Shown here one piece after another: positions 1 through 4,816 of a stretch of 6,500 nucleotides of DNA (position 1 is the stretch's first letter; each line of letters opens with the position of its first letter). A program made the position numbers and the translations under genes. The DNA is from an uncultured Clostridia bacterium (GTDB lineage Bacteria > Bacillota_I > Bacilli_A > RF39 > UBA660). Location: positions 1 through 6,500 of the forward strand of contig CANORX010000059.1 of assembly GCA_947569225.1 (NCBI GenBank), given 5' to 3'. The notes beneath the pieces were generated by a model. The model made no database searches and was not told the DNA's origin. It saw nothing but the letters and a program-made list of their open reading frames with translations.

Positions 1-425
1 AAGTCTAAGTTATCTATTTCGTCTATTATGTCTAATTGCCCTTCAATAATTCCTTTTAGTCTTCTTTTTAGTCTTTCAGTGTTACGTTTAAGTCTGTCTG
101 CATTGTCTCCTGCTTTTTCTGCTTTTATTAGTGCGTCATTTATTATTCTGTTTGCATTTCTTCTCGCATCATTTATTAGTGATTCTGCTTCTTTTCTAGC
201 CATTTTTTTGATTTCATCACCAGCATTTTCAGCGTTAAATAAGGCACGATTTAGTGTGGACTCTAGGTTTTGATATGAGTCTAATCTTTCGTTTAATTCA
301 CTAATTTTTCTATCGGCTGCTTTTTTTTCGTTAAGTAAGTTTTCATATTCGTCTATTACTTTGTCAAAATATGATTTTACTTGTTCTTTGTCATAACCTC
401 TAAAAACTGTATCAAAATTATTCAT
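1..425 (-). CDS. divIVA: DivIVA-family cell division/polarity protein (3' end cut by window edge)
   Basis: DivIVA proteins are coiled-coil scaffolds that gather at curved membrane (division septa and poles) and position division or pole factors. The visible 141 residues start MNNFDTVFRGYDKEQVKSYF; the FRGYD motif (residues 8-12) followed by an amphipathic helix is the DivIVA N-terminal domain signature. From about residue 25 the chain is charged heptad-like sequence, including an ARKEAESLINDARRNANRII stretch (76-95) typical of the long coiled coil. The start is ATG at 423-425 with an AGAGG Shine-Dalgarno 7 nt upstream. Compared with the Bacillus protein the N-terminus is about 10 residues shorter before the FRGYD motif. 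It lies 28 nt after sepF on the same strand, so the two are probably co-transcribed. The stop lies beyond the left edge. GpsB is the related alternative, but the extended coiled coil favours DivIVA. Confidence 0.9.
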   Translation of the reverse strand, partial: MNNFDTVFRGYDKEQVKSYFDKVIDEYENLLNEKKAADRKISELNERLDSYQNLESTLNRALFNAENAGDEIKKMARKEAESLINDARRNANRIINDALIKAEKAGDNADRLKRNTERLKRRLKGIIEGQLDIIDEIDNLD

Positions 426-453
426 AGGACACCCTCTTATTTACTCGTGTTTT

Positions 454-840
454 TTACCAATCTTCCCCATTGTCTTTTGTTTTATCTTCTTCTGATATAG
501 TACCTTGTACATCTATATTTTTAGGAGTACATAAGTATATACCTTCTCCAATTTTTTGTAAGTCTCCGTTAATAGCATACAATGTGCCACTTAAAAAGTC
601 AATTATTCTTTTTGATTGATCAGTAGTTACTCTTTTAAAATTTACTACTACACTGTTTCTAGCTTTTAAGTGATCTGCTATTGTTTGTGATTCAGAATAA
701 GCTCGTGGCTCTACTAATATCATTTTTCCACTAGATGTGTTTCCTTTTTTGGATTCCTTCTCTACTGTATAGTATTCTTCATCCGCTAATTCTATGTCTT
801 CTTCTCTTGTTTCAAATATTTTAAAATTTCCAAATGCCAC
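454..840 (-). CDS. sepF: Cell division protein SepF
   Basis: SepF binds the C-terminal tail of FtsZ, bundles FtsZ filaments and helps tether the Z-ring to the membrane during septum formation. The 128 residues match the family closely: an [20 protein letters not shown] block (41-60), a VVVNFKR strand (64-70), a [20 protein letters not shown] block (74-93) and [11 protein letters not shown] (101-111) make up the DUF552 core. The start is GTG at 838-840; GGAGGCGA (847-854) provides a strong Shine-Dalgarno 9 nt away, and no alternative in-frame start lies upstream. The N-terminus before the acidic linker is only about nine mostly hydrophobic residues (MAFGNFKIF), shorter than the membrane-targeting amphipathic helix of Bacillus SepF. 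It is followed after 28 nt by divIVA and has its own promoter. The usual ylmG and ylmH genes between sepF and divIVA are not present. Confidence 0.95.
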   Translation of the reverse strand: MAFGNFKIFETREEDIELADEEYYTVEKESKKGNTSSGKMILVEPRAYSESQTIADHLKARNSVVVNFKRVTTDQSKRIIDFLSGTLYAINGDLQKIGEGIYLCTPKNIDVQGTISEEDKTKDNGEDW

Positions 841-874
841 TAGTAATCGCCTCCAATTATATTTTTCTTATATT

Positions 875-903
875 ATTTTATCATAAGATTTTGAAGTTTA
901 CAA
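875..903 (-). promoter_or_regulatory. Predicted SigA-type promoter of sepF-divIVA
   Basis: On the minus strand, TTGTAA (898-903) and TAAAAT (875-880) are separated by 17 nt, and a TG one base before the -10 (TGA-TAAAAT) makes an extended -10. The predicted start near 868 leaves a leader of about 27 nt ending in the sepF ribosome binding site. It sits in the 117-nt gap after the CmpB-like gene. I see no convincing terminator in that gap, so some read-through from glyS is possible. Sequence match only. Confidence 0.6.
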
Positions 904-957
904 TTGTTAGTTTAAGTTTTTGTAGCTAATCTTTTATTTGTATTTTTATAAGTACAA

Positions 958-1647
958 TTATTTTGGCGTTTTTTTGCTTTTTTTGTTTTTTATTCTGTTT
1001 TTATAGTTATGTAGTATTTTTTCTTTGTCTAAATTATTACCAAAATATGTTTCTAATAGTCTGTTTGGATTGAGTGTAGTTTTTAGTTTTGATAGTTTTT
1101 TTAGTAATGTTTCTTTTGTTAATTTTTCTTGATTTTCTATTATTGTTAGCCTTTTCTTAAGTTCTTTGGCTTCTATTATTGTTATTATTCCGTCTATTAG
1201 CATGGTTAGTCCTATTAATATGATGAATATTTTGTAGTAATTGATGTTTATTTTATTTAATATTTGTTTTTTTGAAGGCAAGTATATGTAGAAAAGTATT
1301 AGCGCTAAAAGTCCAAATAGTAATGAGTTTGTTAGGCATATTCTACCATTAATGTTATATTTTTTTTCTTTATAATCCCACCATCTTGTGTGAAATATTC
1401 GTTCTAGGATGTAACTAGTTATATATTCAATTAGGCTTGCAAATATAACTCCTAGAGTGTATATGAGAATAATGTTTTTGGGAAATATTTTTACTACATA
1501 AAGTATTGTTAGTCCTCCTAAACCATATAGTGGACACCATGGACCTCTAAGTGCTTTTCCACTTTTTCTTTTGTTTATTCCACAATAAATTATTTCTCCA
1601 ATGTAACCTATTATGCTAAAAAATATAAAGTCTTCAATTATTCTCAT
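958..1647 (-). CDS. CmpB-like multi-pass membrane protein (putative ABC-transporter type IV family)
   Basis: This 229-residue protein matches the PF06541 family, annotated as a putative ABC-transporter permease, whose substrate and role are not established. Visible family signatures are RGPWCPLYG (34-42), a conserved EYITSYILE helix (74-82), FHTRWWDY (85-92) and NGRICL (100-105). Hydrophobic segments near 5-24, 41-53, 58-82, 103-123 and 137-160 suggest about five membrane helices. Residues 161-229 form a lysine-rich, soluble, probably cytoplasmic tail with coiled-coil character (KELKKRLTIIENQEKL). The start is ATG at 1645-1647, only 15 nt after the glyS stop, with AGGGATTGG as its ribosome binding site, so it is probably translated from the glyS transcript and would share T-box control. 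No ATPase partner is visible in the window, so a transport function is unsupported here. Confidence 0.8.
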   Translation of the reverse strand: MRIIEDFIFFSIIGYIGEIIYCGINKRKSGKALRGPWCPLYGLGGLTILYVVKIFPKNIILIYTLGVIFASLIEYITSYILERIFHTRWWDYKEKKYNINGRICLTNSLLFGLLALILFYIYLPSKKQILNKININYYKIFIILIGLTMLIDGIITIIEAKELKKRLTIIENQEKLTKETLLKKLSKLKTTLNPNRLLETYFGNNLDKEKILHNYKNRIKNKKSKKTPK

Positions 1648-1662
1648 ATTACCAATCCCTAT

Positions 1663-3039
1663 TTAAAATGTTATTTTTTCTTCTATGTAGTTTTTGATTT
1701 CTTCTACTCTTATTGTGATTTGCTCCATTGTGTCTCTGTTTCTTATTGTTACTGTGTTATTGTTTAGTGTTTCGTCATCTATTGTTACTGCAAATGGTGT
1801 TCCTATTATGTCTGCTCTTCTGTACCTTTTTCCTATGTTACCACTTTCATCATATGTTACCATGAATGATTTACTAAGGATTTTATATATTTCTTTTGCT
1901 TTTTCACTATGTAATTTTTTTACAAGAGGTAATACTGCTATTTTGTAAGGTGCTAGGAATGGATGAAAGTTCATTACTTCTCTTGTTGTTCCATCATTTA
2001 ATTCTTCGTTTTTGTATGCATCACATAAAACGGCTAATACTAATCTTTCTACTCCAACACTTGGCTCGATTACATAGGGAATGTATTTTTCGTTTGTTTC
2101 TGGGTCAGTGTATTCCATGTTTTCTTTTGAGTATTCACTATGTTTTTGTAAGTCGTAATTAGTTCGGCTAGCTATCCCCCAAAGTTCACCCCATCCAAAA
2201 GGAAATTTGTATTCTATGTCTGTAGTGGCATTGCTGTAAAATGATAATTCTTCTTTAGAGTGATCCCTTAGTTTTAAGTTTTCTTCTTTTATCCTTAAGT
2301 TTAATAGAAAATTTTTGCAGTAATCTTTGTAATATTTAAACCATTCTAATTCAGTTCCAGGTTTACAAAAGAATTCTAATTCCATTTGTTCAAATTCTCT
2401 TACTCTGAATATAAAGTTTCCTGGTGTTATTTCATTTCTAAAGCTTTTTCCTACTTGTCCTATTCCAAAAGGTATTTTAAGTCTCATGCTTCTTTGTACG
2501 TTTAGGTAGTCTACGAATATTCCTTGTGCAGTTTCAGGCCTTAGATAAACACAACTTTTTGCTTCTTCTGTTACTCCTTGAAATGTTTTGAACATTAGAT
2601 TAAATTCTCTTATGTCAGTGTAATCTAAGCTACCACATTTGGGGCAAACTATTTTGTGTTCTAGAATGTATGCGGTTAGTTCTTCTTTAGTCATGCCTCC
2701 TGCGTCTATTTTTTCACTTTCTTCTATTAGTTTGTCTGCTCGGTGACGTGTTTTGCATTTTTTGCAGTCAATTAAAGGGTCAGAGAAGGTTCCTATGTGC
2801 CCGCTTGCTTCCCAAGTTTTTGGATTCATAAGTATAGCTGAGTCTAATCCTACATTGTTTACGTCTTCTTGAATGAATTTTTTTAGCCAAGCATTTTTTA
2901 TGTTATTTTTTAATAATACTCCTACAGGACCAAAGTCCCATGTGTTTGCAAGCCCACCATATATTTCGCTTCCTTGGTATATGAAACCATATTGTTTACA
3001 AATATTCACTAATTTGTCCATAGTTAATTCTTTATTCAT
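1663..3039 (-). CDS. glyS: Glycyl-tRNA synthetase, single-chain (alpha2) class II type
   Basis: Cytoplasmic enzyme that charges tRNA-Gly with glycine using ATP. The 458 residues are full length for the homodimeric GlyRS found in many Firmicutes, Mollicutes and eukaryotes, as opposed to the alpha2-beta2 GlyQ/GlyS enzyme. Near the N-terminus [14 protein letters not shown] (27-40) precedes the motif 1 helix. Two CxxC pairs (C92/C95 and C132/C135) look like a zinc site in the insertion. RPETAQGIF (167-175), FRNEI (200-204) with [10 protein letters not shown] (211-220) as motif 2, and EPSVGVERL (325-333) as motif 3 form the catalytic core. The anticodon-binding domain runs from about 363 to the end ([10 protein letters not shown]). 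The start is ATG at 3037-3039 with AAGGAGAGG (3045-3053) just upstream. A T-box leader precedes it, and the CmpB-like gene follows after 15 nt. The gene symbol varies (glyS or glyQS). Confidence 0.97.
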   Translation of the reverse strand: MNKELTMDKLVNICKQYGFIYQGSEIYGGLANTWDFGPVGVLLKNNIKNAWLKKFIQEDVNNVGLDSAILMNPKTWEASGHIGTFSDPLIDCKKCKTRHRADKLIEESEKIDAGGMTKEELTAYILEHKIVCPKCGSLDYTDIREFNLMFKTFQGVTEEAKSCVYLRPETAQGIFVDYLNVQRSMRLKIPFGIGQVGKSFRNEITPGNFIFRVREFEQMELEFFCKPGTELEWFKYYKDYCKNFLLNLRIKEENLKLRDHSKEELSFYSNATTDIEYKFPFGWGELWGIASRTNYDLQKHSEYSKENMEYTDPETNEKYIPYVIEPSVGVERLVLAVLCDAYKNEELNDGTTREVMNFHPFLAPYKIAVLPLVKKLHSEKAKEIYKILSKSFMVTYDESGNIGKRYRRADIIGTPFAVTIDDETLNNNTVTIRNRDTMEQITIRVEEIKNYIEEKITF

Positions 3040-3058
3040 GTTTTCCTCTCCTTAAAAT

Positions 3059-3124
3059 AAAAAACCTCTAGAATCTTTAGGACGAGATTTTATACCCGCG
3101 GTTCCACCTAATTTATTCTAGAAG
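3059..3124 (-). terminator. Conditional intrinsic terminator of the glyS T-box
   Basis: On the transcript, CTTCTAGAAT (3115-3124) can pair with ATTCTAGAGG (3065-3074) over 10 bp with one G-U pair, followed at once by six U (3059-3064). The T-box sequence and the antiterminator arms lie in the loop of this hairpin instead of sharing one arm with it. A weaker alternative uses AAATCTC (3083-3089) with GAGGTTT (3062-3068), which would compete with the antiterminator 3' arm in the classical way. Folding energies are needed to choose between them. Confidence 0.7.
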
Positions 3125-3181
3125 AATCTCCTCTTTTTATATAGCCTAGAGTATTTACCATTTACTCATCTTCGCTTTTCT
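3059..3181 (-). promoter_or_regulatory. T-box riboswitch (tRNA-Gly sensing) upstream of glyS, unusually short
   Basis: T-box leaders read the charging state of a tRNA: uncharged tRNA pairs through its anticodon with a specifier codon and through its NCCA end with a bulge in the antiterminator, allowing read-through into the synthetase gene. The minus strand carries AGGTGGAACCGCG (3097-3109), the T-box consensus. Its UGGA bulge (3103-3106) matches the UCCA end expected for bacterial tRNA-Gly. An antiterminator can form from TTAGG (3107-3111) with CCTAA (3077-3081) and GCGGG (3095-3099) with CTCGT (3082-3086). Upstream, a hairpin with 5-bp stem GAGTA/TACTC (3149-3167) has GGU, a glycine codon followed by A, in its loop (3157-3159). 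A second candidate specifier is GGC at 3144-3146. Only about 60 nt lie between the predicted transcript start and the antiterminator/terminator module, far less than a standard Stem I. The identification as a T-box is firm; the Stem I model is inference. Confidence 0.9.
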
Positions 3182-3187
3182 TATTTA

Positions 3188-3217
3188 ATTATACTTTATG
3201 TTATTTATATGCGTCAA
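3188..3217 (-). promoter_or_regulatory. Predicted SigA promoter of the T-box/glyS operon
   Basis: TTGACG (3212-3217) and a perfect TATAAT (3188-3193) are separated by 18 nt on the minus strand, the best promoter match in the window. The predicted transcript start is near 3181, giving a leader of about 140 nt before the glyS ATG. Its position limits how long the T-box can be. Confidence 0.8.
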
Positions 3218-3316
3218 GTGTTTTAGTGTTCATTAATCATTTTTCTTTATTTGTATTTAGAGTATTTCTTGTATTTAATTCACCACTCTACTTATGTTAT
3301 TATATTACAGTTATGT

Positions 3317-3334
3317 TTTACATAAAAATGTAAA
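3317..3334. repeat. Perfect 7-bp inverted repeat TTTACAT-AAAA-ATGTAAA
   Basis: TTTACAT (3317-3323) and ATGTAAA (3328-3334) are perfect complements around a 4-nt AAAA spacer. It could be a protein-binding palindrome or an RNA hairpin. It lies about 100 bp upstream of the glyS -35 box, and no target regulator can be assigned. Confidence 0.5.
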
Positions 3335-3486
3335 TATTGATAGTTCTTTTTTCAAAAAAACGACTCAGTAATCTATTTGGTTACTCACTTAATTTTTTGT
3401 GTTTTTCTAAGTGATTTGGAGTTCTAAATAGTATTTGCCGATACTTCATTAAAACTTTAAAATATTTTGAAAAATAGTTAATTTTT

Positions 3487-3507
3487 CCCAGAAATATGGG
3501 TTTTTTT
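3487..3507 (+). terminator. Possible weak rho-independent terminator, plus strand
   Basis: CCCA (3487-3490) and TGGG (3497-3500) can form a 4-bp GC-rich stem with a 6-nt loop, followed directly by seven T (3501-3507). The stem is short for a terminator, and no plus-strand gene is recognised upstream, so it would only make sense for a small RNA or as the remnant end of a lost gene. Confidence 0.3.
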
Positions 3508-3546
3508 GACGGTTTGGCAAGACCTCTTAGTGTAAAGCAAATAACA

Positions 3547-3622
3547 ACTGGTCACAATAGACTCATTATCTGGTAAGACTGGTACCAGTAAAAAACGTTA
3601 AATGATTGTTATATTACTGGTA
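3547..3622. repeat. Cluster of ACTGGT motifs, candidate operator of the XRE regulator
   Basis: ACTGGT occurs at 3547-3552, as CTGGTA at 3570-3575, as half of the perfect 12-bp palindrome ACTGGTACCAGT at 3578-3589, and as ACTGGTA at 3616-3622. TACCAGTAA (3583-3591) and TTACTGGTA (3614-3622) are exact inverted copies of each other. This clustering within 76 bp, ending 61 bp before the regulator's ATG, is what a multi-site operator of an autoregulated XRE repressor would look like. Binding is inferred from position and symmetry only. Confidence 0.45.
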
Positions 3623-3653
3623 TTTCTAGGTCACGAAGTTATTTTCAAAGTAA

Positions 3654-3662
3654 TGATATATT
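3654..3662 (+). promoter_or_regulatory. Possible extended -10 promoter of the XRE regulator
   Basis: TGATATATT contains TG one base before a TATATT hexamer (3657-3662), an extended -10 form. No -35 match lies at the right distance. Transcription would start about 7 nt on, almost at the ribosome binding site, giving a very short leader. Weak call. Confidence 0.25.
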
Positions 3663-3683
3663 TCTAAACAGGTGGGGCGAAAA

Positions 3684-3932
3684 ATGATAAAAGAAAAATT
3701 TTATGATTTTAATCCTAACATCAAGAAGATTATTTCTTCTAATATAAGAAAATATAGAAAGCTTAGAGGTTATACTCAAGAGCAATTGGCTCTTTATACT
3801 GAACTTTCTTATGATTTTATTAGGAGAATTGAGACTAGCGGTGGAAAGTCAGGTTTCTCAGTAGACACCCTTTACAAAATCGCTACAGTTCTTGAAGTAA
3901 GTTTGGATGAACTCACTAAAGATGAAAAGTAG
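3684..3932 (+). CDS. Small XRE/Cro-C1 family helix-turn-helix regulator
   Basis: An 82-residue single-domain DNA-binding protein. Residues 20-77 form an HTH_3 domain: NIRKYRKLRGYTQEQLALYT (20-39) supplies helix 1 and helix 2 with the typical TQEQLA positioning motif, SYDFIRRIE (42-50) is the recognition helix, and the later VDTLYKIATVLEVSLDEL (60-77) is the standard closing segment. No second domain (ligand, peptidase or toxin) is present. I start it at ATG 3684 because AGGTGG (3670-3675) sits 8 nt before it; the in-frame GTG at 3672 lies inside that ribosome binding site. It is the only plus-strand gene supported here, inserted between recO and glyS, which are often neighbours in Firmicutes. 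The targets are unknown; the ACTGGT cluster just upstream suggests autoregulation. Confidence 0.88.
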   Translation: MIKEKFYDFNPNIKKIISSNIRKYRKLRGYTQEQLALYTELSYDFIRRIETSGGKSGFSVDTLYKIATVLEVSLDELTKDEK

Positions 3933-3958
3933 TTAACGGTTTAATGTTAACTACTTTT
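3925..3958. terminator. Bidirectional terminator shared by the XRE gene and recO
   Basis: AAAAGTAGTTAAC (3925-3937) and GTTAACTACTTTT (3946-3958) form a perfect 13-bp stem with an 8-nt loop. The stem's outer A/T tracts give a T-run on either strand (five T at 3955-3959 on the plus strand). The regulator's TAG stop (3930-3932) lies in one arm and the recO TAA stop (3947-3949) in the other, so the convergent genes end inside the same hairpin. Confidence 0.8.
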
Positions 3959-4678
3959 TATATTGTTTAAAAATTTTTTGCTTTTTAGGTATAGTCCTGT
4001 ATATTCTTTGTAATATATATTTAGAAATGAGTCTATTTGGTCTATTATTTTTGGTTTTATTTTAAGTTCACTTATTTTATCTATTTCTACATAGTAGTAA
4101 GCTTTTATCATTTTTAGTGTGGCATCTTCATATATTGGTTCGTTTGTTCTATGAACTCCACATACATAGCCACCTTTGTTATGTGATAGGCTTACTACGC
4201 TTGTTCTAGTACATTCTACACAGCTATTTAAGTTAAGCCCAATTCCTAAATAGTCTAGGTATTTTAATTCTACTATGTTAGTTATTATTTTAGGATTAAA
4301 GCCTTCTTCTATTTTTTTTATAGCATTTATGAATATGTTATATACTTCTGTTTGAGGAGACTCCATATATACATTTTTAGCTAATTCTGTTAAGTAACTT
4401 AAATATCCTATTTTTTCAATGTCACTTTTTGTGTTTATTAAGTAATCTATTACATCAGCACCTATTAGTGTGCTTAGTTTATCTTTTTTGTATTTTAAAT
4501 GAAAAATAGCATAAGTGAAATTTGCACTTATAACTCTTAGTTTGCTTTTTTCTTTTAGACAACCTTTAGAGATCACTCCTATTATTCCTTTGTCTTTAGT
4601 AAGTATGTTTATTATTTTACTGTTTTCTCCATATTTAAGAGTGTTAACTACAAATCCTTCTATGCTTATTATTTCCAT
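3947..4678 (-). CDS. recO: DNA repair protein RecO
   Basis: RecO works with RecR (and RecF) to load RecA on SSB-coated single-stranded DNA during gap repair, and can anneal complementary strands. The 243 residues are normal family length. The N-terminal OB-fold is recognisable from EGFVVNTLKYGENSKIINIL (7-26) followed by KDKGIIGVISKG (28-39). The helical C-terminal domain contains a zinc-finger-like site C153/C156 with C173/H176 around the conserved GGYVCGVH (169-176); the last ligand is His where four Cys are common. The start is ATG at 4676-4678, 6 nt after the yqzL stop. No strong Shine-Dalgarno lies at the usual distance (only AGAGAG about 15 nt upstream), which suggests translation coupled to yqzL. 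It is the last gene of the ybeY-cdd-era-yqzL-recO operon. Confidence 0.95.
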   Translation of the reverse strand: MEIISIEGFVVNTLKYGENSKIINILTKDKGIIGVISKGCLKEKSKLRVISANFTYAIFHLKYKKDKLSTLIGADVIDYLINTKSDIEKIGYLSYLTELAKNVYMESPQTEVYNIFINAIKKIEEGFNPKIITNIVELKYLDYLGIGLNLNSCVECTRTSVVSLSHNKGGYVCGVHRTNEPIYEDATLKMIKAYYYVEIDKISELKIKPKIIDQIDSFLNIYYKEYTGLYLKSKKFLNNIKSS

Positions 4679-4684
4679 TTTTAT

Positions 4685-4768
4685 TTATTTACTCTCTTTC
4701 TTATATTTTAAATAGTCTTCTATTTTACCTGTTTCTGCAAATTTTTTCCATAGGTTTTTCTTTTTCAT
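4685..4768 (-). CDS. yqzL: YqzL-like microprotein (27 residues)
   Basis: A complete small gene between era and recO, exactly where Bacillus subtilis carries yqzL. It reads MKKKNLWKKFAETGKI followed by EDYLKYKKESK. The W-x-x-F-x-x-T-G-x-I-x-x-Y-L pattern (residues 7-20) is that of the YqzL family as I recall it (W.vF..TGsve.YLlfKe). Function is not established. The start is ATG at 4766-4768 with GAGGTG 5 nt upstream, a better ribosome binding site than that of recO, and the TAA stop (4685-4687) lies 6 nt before the recO ATG. At 27 residues it is shorter than the Bacillus protein (about 47) and below the cut-off of most gene finders. Reality of the ORF is well supported by position, Shine-Dalgarno and motif. 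Confidence 0.85.
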   Translation of the reverse strand: MKKKNLWKKFAETGKIEDYLKYKKESK

Positions 4769-4799
4769 TTTATCACCTCTTAATTAATATTGTGATAAA
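4769..4799 (-). repeat. Inverted repeat over the yqzL ribosome binding site
   Basis: In the era-yqzL gap the transcript reads TTTATCAC (4792-4799), a 15-nt loop, then GTGATAAA (4769-4776) directly against the yqzL AUG. The 8-bp stem would cover part of the GAGGTG ribosome binding site and the bases up to the start codon. It may be a translational brake on yqzL-recO or a processing site between era and the downstream genes. There is no U-run, so it is not a terminator. Confidence 0.5.
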
Positions 4800-4816
4800 T
4801 TTTGATTTTTTATACA

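Larger units (their letters stand above)
3218..3683. other. 466-bp intergenic stretch without a convincing gene
   Basis: This region separates the divergent glyS promoter and the XRE regulator. The longest ATG-started frames I find are about 25 codons and lack ribosome binding sites. The left part (3218-3480) is very AT-rich and contains three inverted repeats: 3317-3334; 3367-3385 (AGTAATC/GGTTACT); and 3385-3414 (TCACTTA/TAAGTGA). The right part, from about 3487, is visibly richer in G and C and lacks the pyrimidine bias of the neighbouring genes' plus strand. It holds a small hairpin with a T-run and the ACTGGT motif cluster. It may combine regulatory DNA with the remains of an insertion. 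Confidence 0.6.

Noticed and set aside
28..273. Plus-strand open frame rich in Ser, Leu and Phe
   Set aside because: It is the antisense reading of divIVA, lacks a ribosome binding site, and has the low-complexity composition of a reversed AT-rich gene. The same applies to the plus-strand frames opposite glyS, recO, era and cdd.
938..957. TTGTA/TACAA hairpin after the CmpB-like gene as a terminator
   Set aside because: The stem is only 5 bp plus two pairs beyond a mismatch, AT-rich, and no U-run follows on the minus strand.
3294..3371. 25-codon plus-strand frame starting MLLYYSYVL
   Set aside because: No ribosome binding site, and its composition is what random AT-rich DNA would give.
3496..3576. 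26-codon plus-strand frame starting MGFFDGLARPL
   Set aside because: Its composition looks protein-like, but there is no ribosome binding site, the ATG lies in a hairpin, and I recognise no family. It could at most be a remnant.
3482..3592. Minus-strand frame of about 37 codons reading LLVPVLPDNES onward
   Set aside because: No start codon context and no recognised domain. I considered a transposase fragment but could not support it.
3672..3674. GTG start adding four residues to the XRE regulator
   Set aside because: It lies within the AGGTGG ribosome binding site that is well placed for the ATG at 3684.
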